From Flavobacteriales bacterium UBA6165 (GTDB lineage: Bacteria; Bacteroidota; Bacteroidia; Flavobacteriales_D; Crocinitomicaceae): a stretch of 11,567 nucleotides of DNA. Shown one piece after another: positions 5,923-11,567 of this stretch. Position 1 is the first letter of the stretch. Every line of letters starts with the position of its first letter. The translations under genes were made by a program, and so were the position numbers. Location of the stretch: positions 997 through 12,563 of the forward strand of contig DIUF01000098.1 of NCBI GenBank assembly GCA_002422285.1, read 5' to 3'. The notes under the pieces are model-generated. The model was not told the origin of the DNA and did not search any database. It saw only the letters and a list, made by a program, of their open reading frames with translations.

Positions 5923-8900
5923 ATGAAGCCGATTCATCTTTTTGTGCTTGCCTTGATGGCATTTGTGCTTTTCTCATCCAATAAGTGTACTATAAAAAAG
6001 GGAGTAAACGATTTGCCGGAAAAGCCATCAGTCTCAACACCTGCACCCCGCGAATACAAATCATTCCCCAACGACCCCTATGCGGATATGTGGAAAGAGG
6101 TGCAGCAACTTTTCGACGAAGGCAAATACAAAAGCGCGCATGATGTTGTGGTGCAAATTGACGAACGCGCTTCAAAAGACAAAAATGAGCCGGAGATCGT
6201 TCGGGCACTTTTTGCCAAATTTAACTTGGCTAAGTCGTTTCAAGAAGAGGCGGAATATGTATCTATACTAGAAATTGAAAAGCGCATTCTTTCTTCATCA
6301 GGTGCTCAAAAGGCAATGCTGCACATGATTGCTGGTCGGATGTATTGGACGTATTACACCCGAAATCAATATAAAATCAACAGCCGAACTGCAACCAATG
6401 ATTTTGAAAACCCTGATTTTAGAACTTGGGATGCATCGAAATTTAAAACTGTTAGTCAGTCACATTTCTTGAGTGTTTTGCCATTGATGGATGCTTTGAA
6501 AAATTATTCATTAGCCGATTTTCATCCAATTCTTAACAATTCGAATGATGCAAATCACCTGATTTCAACGCTTTACGACCTTGCTAATGTTGAGGTAATG
6601 AGCTTTTTTAGGATTTCTGCTGCCCAATCAACAGAAATAGACAACAGCCAAGCTTTGATGCACCTATTTTCGTTTTATGAAGATTTTATGGTGGATGAAC
6701 TCAAAGGTGTTGATGATGAATTCAAAAAGTTGGTACTGCGCAGATACCAAGATTTGTTGCAAACCTATCACAATGAAAAAGATTGGAATCGAGTTGTTTA
6801 TTGGGATTTGGAGCGACTCAAATATTTAAAAGGGCAGACAGACGCACTTTCCGACAACTCCAAATATATGGATGCCTTGAACCGCATCATTAGCGCCAAT
6901 TTGAAAACCGATGAAGTGGCAATGGCTTATGCTTTGCTAGCTACGGAAATTTTAAACATGCCGAAAATGCCCGATTTCACTGGAATAGCTCCACCAAAAG
7001 TTCAAGCGAAGGAATTGTGTGAAACGGCTATTTCAAAGTTTCAGGCAACTTGTTTGGGTGTTGAAAAATGTAAAGGAATTATCGGTTTTATCGAAAATAA
7101 ATCACTCAGTTTTCAAATAGAATGTGTGGTAAGTCCAGACAAAGAAGCTTTTGTGAAATTGAATTATCAAAATGTGCATAATGTTCATTTTAAGCTCATT
7201 GCCTTGTCTAATAACGCAGGAATAGCAAGAGGTTCTGAAGATTTATTGAAAGTGCACATGCACAAAGCGCCCATTCATGAATGGAAATTGTCTTTGAAAA
7301 ACTTTGGAGATTATGACACCCACAGCTTTACTTCTACACTTCCTAAACTTGATTTCGGAAGATATTTATTGGTGGTTTCTGAATCCGATAAATTTGAAAG
7401 TCAATCCATAGTTTTTTATCAAGATTTTCAGGTGAGTAATCTTGCACTTACCAGTGTTAATTCTGATGAAAACACCCGATTTATGGTGCTTGGAGGGCAA
7501 AATGGAAATCCGCTACCAAACGTTAACCTGAAATATTACGAGAGCAAATACAACTACACTACGCGCACTTATGAATACAAAATGAAGTCGAGCACCAAAT
7601 CCGACAAATTAGGTTTTGCTTCAATTGCGGGCAATGGAAATTACAATGGCTATGTGCTTCTAGTAAATGGTCGCGATTCTTTATTTTCCAATTCTGTATA
7701 TTTGTCAAACTACCGACGAGAAAAGGAAAAGGTGCGCAATTCAGTGCAAATTTTTACAGATCGCGCCATTTATCGTCCAGGTCAGGAAGTGTTTTTTAAG
7801 GGCATTTGCTACAGTGGTAAAGACAATGATTACAAGGTTTTACCGAATAAAAAAGGTACAATTGAGCTTTATGATGTGAATCAGCAAAAAATCGCCAGTT
7901 ACAATTATGTATCAAATGAGTTTGGATCCTACTCGGGTTCCTTTAGCTTACCTGTAGGTGGTATGAATGGTGAATTTCATTTGAGCGATGGTGACATGGA
8001 TTCGGAGCATTATTTTCGAGTTGAAGAATACAAACGTCCCAAGTTTGAAGTCAAAGTTTTGCCTTTGGAAGGCGAGTATAAATTCAATGAGGAAATTACC
8101 GTGAAAGGTGAAGCTAAGGCATTTTCTGGTCAAGTTGTGGATGGCGCAAAGGTGTCTTATCGCATCAACGAATCTTATCAATTTCCACGTTGGGGCAGAT
8201 ACTCTCGTGGCTATTATCCCAGCATGCCCGATAAGCAGGTCGATTTTGGCGAATTGGTTACCAATGAAAATGGTGTTTTTGAATTGAAATTCGTGGCAAA
8301 ACCAAATCCTATTTATGGCAAAATGCCTTATTTCACACAGCAATACAGCATCACTTTTGACGTTGTCGATATTACGGGTGAAATACAATCAGTTTCTCAA
8401 ACTGTGTCCGTAGCCAATCATGCGATGGAATTGAATTTGATTGTTCCTGATGAGATTGATGGAGCTGATTTTAAATCCATTGGAATACAGGCGACAAATT
8501 TGAATGGACAACCGGTTAATGCCAAAGGAAGTATTCAAATTATTCCTCTTAAAGAACCAGATGGTATGCGACATGATGCAGGCATCTTTAAGGCAGATTA
8601 TTACAGTTTGGATTCCGCTGATTGGGTTAAGAAATTCCCTCATTTAGATTTTTATGATTTAAACAATCCAGATAACTTCGAACGTCTTAGAGCTGTATCT
8701 TTTTCATTTGATACAGAGTCTTCATCTGAAATTAATTTTGAATCTCTGGTACAGATTAAAATGGCTCGCGTAAAGATTATAGTAAGGGCCAAAGACAAAT
8801 TCGGTGTAACTGTTCAAACAGAGAAAATCATTACTGTTTACAACAAAAAATCAGATAAAAACCCAACTTCTGAGGCGCTTAGATCGACTTTAATCTCCAA

Positions 8901-11567
8901 GAACCACCAGCCAGGCCAAAACGTTGAGCTTTTATTGTCGTCTGGACATGCTGACCTTTCTGTACTCCTCGAAGTGCTTGATGCCGATGGTTTGGTGAGT
9001 TCAGAACGTTTTGTATTGAATAAATCGCAGCGTCTTTTCAAATATAAAATCTTGGAAAAACAACGCGGTGGGGTTTATATCAGATTAACCACGCAGAAAT
9101 GGGGTTCGCAAATCACGGCTTCGGAATTTGTTCAAGTGCCTTTCACCAACAAAGATTTGACCCTAAAATTTGAATCCTTTAGAAACAAATTGCTGCCCGG
9201 ACAAGAAGAAGAATGGAAGCTAACCATTCAAGGAAAATTGGGCGATAAAGTGGCCGCTGAGTTGGTTGCCGCGTTGTATGATGCGTCTTTGGATCAGTTT
9301 GCGTCAAATGACTTTTATTTGCACCTCTATGGGAAATATATCCCGCGCGATGTTTGGATGAATCGAACGCATAATGTTCAGAACAACCGAAGTTTTAAGA
9401 ATTATCACACGAATGGAATTCCAAGTTTAGTTCGCACATTACCAAGTTTGAATTATGGATATTATTCTAGAGACTATTATTACAATTACGATTTTGAAGG
9501 TGAAGCCATTTATGGCATGGATGCAATTCCTATGACTGCGTATAGACAAGATGTTGCTTTAGAGGAAGTAAGCATTTCTAAGGGAGAGGGCTCTGGTAGG
9601 GCTAGAAAAGAAAGAAACAATGTTGCTGGCAATTCTAGTACGATTGCACTGGAACAAGAGGATCAGGATGCTCTGGGAGATAACTTAGCTGTGCAACCAA
9701 GTAATGAACCGTCAGGCTTAAATTCATCACAGAATAATTCAATAAGAACCAACCTCAACGAAACCGCCTTTTTCTTCCCACACCTTCAAACCAATAGCAG
9801 GGGAGAAATCGTTCTGAGTTTCACCATGCCTGAAGCTTTGACACGCTGGAAGTTTATCTCCCTAGCCCACACCAAAGACATGCGCATTGGCACGTTGTCG
9901 GATTACACGATGACACAGAAAGAATTGATGATTCAGCCCAATCCGCCGCGCTTTTTGAGAGAAGGGGATACGCTGAGTTTTGTGGCGAAAGTGTCTAATT
10001 TGTCTGAACAAGTAATGACAGGATTTGCTGCCCTGGAATTGTTTGATGCGCGCACCATGACACCGCTCAATGTGCAGTTCAAATTGAAGGACAACAAGCA
10101 AATGTTTGTGCTTGAAAAAGGTGCGAATGCCTCTGTTTTTTGGGATATTGTTGTGCCTGTTGGTGTTGAATCAGTAATCTATCGTGTTTCGGCTGATGCA
10201 GGCAATTTTGTGGATGGCGAAGAAAATATGCTGCCCATTTTGAGTAACCGCATGTTGGTGATTGAAACTTTGCCGTTGCCATCAAAAGGTGTGGGAACAC
10301 GCAATTTCCGTTTGGAGAAACTTTGGCGTTCAGGTTCTGGAAAATCAATCCAACACCACAGTCTCACATTGGAATACACTTCCAATCCAGCGTGGTATGC
10401 GGTGCAAGCTATTCCGTATTTGATGGAATATCCGCATGAATGTGCCGAGCAGTTGTTTTCGCGCTATTATGCGAATGCTTTGGCGACCCACATCATGCAA
10501 GCCAATCCAAAAATCAAGGAAGTTTTTGCCAAATGGGAAAAGGAAACGCCAGAGAGTTTGCTGTCCAACTTGGAGAAAAATCAGGAGTTGAAATACATTT
10601 TGCTCAACGAAACACCGTGGGTGATGCAAGCCAAAAATGAAAACGAACGCAAAAAACGCATCGCAACGCTGTTCAATTTCTCAAAAATGGAGCGCGAATT
10701 GGATGCCACGATGCGTAAATTACAACAAATGCAGAGTCCAAATGGTGGCTTCCCTTGGTTCAAAGGCATGCCCGATAATGCGTACATCACGAAACACATT
10801 GTGATGGGCGCAGGATATCTCGATCGTTTGGGCATCAAATCCGTCAAAGGCGATAAAGAAGTGTATGCGATGTTCAAAAAAGCGGTGAAATACATGGATG
10901 AGCGTTTTTATGAGGATTATTTGGAGCACATGAAATACAAACGCGATTTCACCAAAGACGAAATCATTCATTTTGGCGATGTGCAATACCTCTATGCACG
11001 CAGTTTCTTCAATGAAATTCCGATGAGCGACAAAATCAAGCCTGTTCGCGACTTGTATTTGAGTCAAATGATGCAGTATAAAATGAAATTCTCGCTGCAA
11101 GGTCGCGCCATGATTGCCTTGTGTTTGCATCGCTATGGTTTTGAAAAAGAAGCCAAACAAATCGTTGCTGCTCTGAAAGATATCGCACTCATCAGCGACG
11201 AAATGGGCATGTACTGGAAAGACAATGTGTCGGGTTATTACTGGCACCAAGCGCCCATCGAAACACAAGCCTTGATGATTGAAGCTTTTGATGAGGTTGC
11301 ACAAGATTTGGCATCGGTTGAGGAAATGAAAGTTTGGCTATTGAAAAACAAACAAACCAACGATTGGAAGACCACCAAAGCAACAACAATGGCCGTTTAT
11401 GCGCTGTTTATGCGTGGCACAGATTTGTTGTCGGATGACGATATCGTGGACATTTACATCGGCGATCGCGATATCAAAAAGTTCAACGAAAACTTACAAA
11501 CCGAAGCGGGCACGGGCTATTTCAAACACACCTTCAACAGCGAAGAAATCCAACCGATTTATGGCGA
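5923..11567 (+). CDS. Bacteroidota-type alpha-2-macroglobulin with intact thioester, C-terminus outside window
   Basis: I translated this frame by hand from ATG 5923 to the right edge and found no stop: at least 1881 residues. Bacterial alpha-2-macroglobulins are envelope protease traps that, once cut in a bait region, expose a reactive thioester and bind the attacker. The order seen is: signal peptide (1-21); helical region (about 45-350); beta-rich region to about 600; MG2 start TDRAIYRPGQEVFFKG (612-627); EEYKRP (701-706); LLPGQ (1090-1094); AAELVAALYDASLDQF (1111-1126); a low-complexity candidate bait region (about 1170-1275); the A2M domain from NETAFFFP (1279-1286); and the thioester CAEQ (C1507, E1509, Q1510), within a helical thioester domain running to about 1790. 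An N-terminal region of about 600 residues before MG2 is, from memory, typical of the Bacteroidota form. Probably some 100-200 residues are missing. The lipobox is poor (SNKC22), so anchoring is uncertain. It has its own candidate promoter. Confidence 0.95.
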   Translation, partial: MKPIHLFVLALMAFVLFSSNKCTIKKGVNDLPEKPSVSTPAPREYKSFPNDPYADMWKEVQQLFDEGKYKSAHDVVVQIDERASKDKNEPEIVRALFAKFNLAKSFQEEAEYVSILEIEKRILSSSGAQKAMLHMIAGRMYWTYYTRNQYKINSRTATNDFENPDFRTWDASKFKTVSQSHFLSVLPLMDALKNYSLADFHPILNNSNDANHLISTLYDLANVEVMSFFRISAAQSTEIDNSQALMHLFSFYEDFMVDELKGVDDEFKKLVLRRYQDLLQTYHNEKDWNRVVYWDLERLKYLKGQTDALSDNSKYMDALNRIISANLKTDEVAMAYALLATEILNMPKMPDFTGIAPPKVQAKELCETAISKFQATCLGVEKCKGIIGFIENKSLSFQIECVVSPDKEAFVKLNYQNVHNVHFKLIALSNNAGIARGSEDLLKVHMHKAPIHEWKLSLKNFGDYDTHSFTSTLPKLDFGRYLLVVSESDKFESQSIVFYQDFQVSNLALTSVNSDENTRFMVLGGQNGNPLPNVNLKYYESKYNYTTRTYEYKMKSSTKSDKLGFASIAGNGNYNGYVLLVNGRDSLFSNSVYLSNYRREKEKVRNSVQIFTDRAIYRPGQEVFFKGICYSGKDNDYKVLPNKKGTIELYDVNQQKIASYNYVSNEFGSYSGSFSLPVGGMNGEFHLSDGDMDSEHYFRVEEYKRPKFEVKVLPLEGEYKFNEEITVKGEAKAFSGQVVDGAKVSYRINESYQFPRWGRYSRGYYPSMPDKQVDFGELVTNENGVFELKFVAKPNPIYGKMPYFTQQYSITFDVVDITGEIQSVSQTVSVANHAMELNLIVPDEIDGADFKSIGIQATNLNGQPVNAKGSIQIIPLKEPDGMRHDAGIFKADYYSLDSADWVKKFPHLDFYDLNNPDNFERLRAVSFSFDTESSSEINFESLVQIKMARVKIIVRAKDKFGVTVQTEKIITVYNKKSDKNPTSEALRSTLISKNHQPGQNVELLLSSGHADLSVLLEVLDADGLVSSERFVLNKSQRLFKYKILEKQRGGVYIRLTTQKWGSQITASEFVQVPFTNKDLTLKFESFRNKLLPGQEEEWKLTIQGKLGDKVAAELVAALYDASLDQFASNDFYLHLYGKYIPRDVWMNRTHNVQNNRSFKNYHTNGIPSLVRTLPSLNYGYYSRDYYYNYDFEGEAIYGMDAIPMTAYRQDVALEEVSISKGEGSGRARKERNNVAGNSSTIALEQEDQDALGDNLAVQPSNEPSGLNSSQNNSIRTNLNETAFFFPHLQTNSRGEIVLSFTMPEALTRWKFISLAHTKDMRIGTLSDYTMTQKELMIQPNPPRFLREGDTLSFVAKVSNLSEQVMTGFAALELFDARTMTPLNVQFKLKDNKQMFVLEKGANASVFWDIVVPVGVESVIYRVSADAGNFVDGEENMLPILSNRMLVIETLPLPSKGVGTRNFRLEKLWRSGSGKSIQHHSLTLEYTSNPAWYAVQAIPYLMEYPHECAEQLFSRYYANALATHIMQANPKIKEVFAKWEKETPESLLSNLEKNQELKYILLNETPWVMQAKNENERKKRIATLFNFSKMERELDATMRKLQQMQSPNGGFPWFKGMPDNAYITKHIVMGAGYLDRLGIKSVKGDKEVYAMFKKAVKYMDERFYEDYLEHMKYKRDFTKDEIIHFGDVQYLYARSFFNEIPMSDKIKPVRDLYLSQMMQYKMKFSLQGRAMIALCLHRYGFEKEAKQIVAALKDIALISDEMGMYWKDNVSGYYWHQAPIETQALMIEAFDEVAQDLASVEEMKVWLLKNKQTNDWKTTKATTMAVYALFMRGTDLLSDDDIVDIYIGDRDIKKFNENLQTEAGTGYFKHTFNSEEIQPIYG
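9454..9747 (+). other. Low-complexity candidate bait region within the alpha-2-macroglobulin
   Basis: These codons (about residues 1178-1275) begin with a tyrosine-rich stretch (YGYYSRDYYYNYD) and continue as a segment rich in Ser, Asn, Gln, Glu and Gly with scattered Arg/Lys (KGEGSGRARKER). It sits between AAELVAALYDASLDQF and the A2M domain, which is where the bait region lies in this superfamily. The scattered basic residues offer protease-cleavable bonds. Assignment is by position and composition only. Confidence 0.55.

Noticed and set aside
10720..11304. A long minus-strand open frame (194 codons), plus others at 10345-10629, 10079-10348 and 7948-8388
   Set aside because: They lie wholly antisense to the alpha-2-macroglobulin frame, whose motifs are unmistakable, and their translations are rich in Cys, His and Phe without recognisable domains.
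1..11567. CRISPR array, tRNA, rRNA, integrase, transposase or attachment repeats
   Set aside because: No spaced direct repeats, cloverleaf-like conserved arms, ribosomal RNA sequence or recombinase motifs were seen on either strand.

Overview
The window looks like part of a Bacteroidota chromosome, most likely from a Flavobacteriia-like or related marine or freshwater lineage. The DNA is AT-rich, no start codon has a Shine-Dalgarno sequence, and the gaps between transcription units carry matches to the Bacteroidota -7 promoter element TAnnTTTG. Several proteins are of types typical of this phylum: a large alpha-2-macroglobulin, a YeeE plus DUF6691 pair, and a small conserved 68-residue protein. 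I see no rRNA, tRNA, CRISPR array, transposase or insertion sequence, and no gene-free stretch longer than about 110 bases.

Bases 1-1347 hold three tightly packed plus-strand genes: the last 36 codons of a membrane protein (probably DUF819/YjcL-like), a 255-residue lipoprotein with two similar beta-rich halves, and a 151-residue stand-alone HsdR-N/PD-(D/E)XK-type nuclease domain. Bases 1417-3367 form a sulfur-anion transport group: a TauE/SafE permease, then a YeeE/YedE (TsuA-like) half-transporter and its partner DUF6691 half. It ends at a strong hairpin terminator (3388-3422), which also serves the convergent small gene at 3452-3658 on the minus strand.

A divergent promoter region (3659-3763) separates that small gene from a GT39/ArnT-like membrane glycosyltransferase (3764-5368), which is followed 21 bases later by a small lipoprotein (5390-5836).

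From 5923 to the right edge runs one uninterrupted reading frame of at least 1881 codons, half of the window. It encodes an exported Bacteroidota-type alpha-2-macroglobulin with an intact CAEQ thioester motif, an envelope protease trap. Its stop codon lies outside the window.

Most genes concern the cell envelope: export, anion transport, lipid-linked sugar transfer and protease defence. The clearest points of interest are the low-complexity candidate bait region of the macroglobulin with a local change in arginine codon use, the apparently leaderless start of the glycosyltransferase, two small palindromes in the sulfur-gene promoters, the orphan nuclease domain, and the unassigned lipoproteins. 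I do not see a clearly new multi-gene system.
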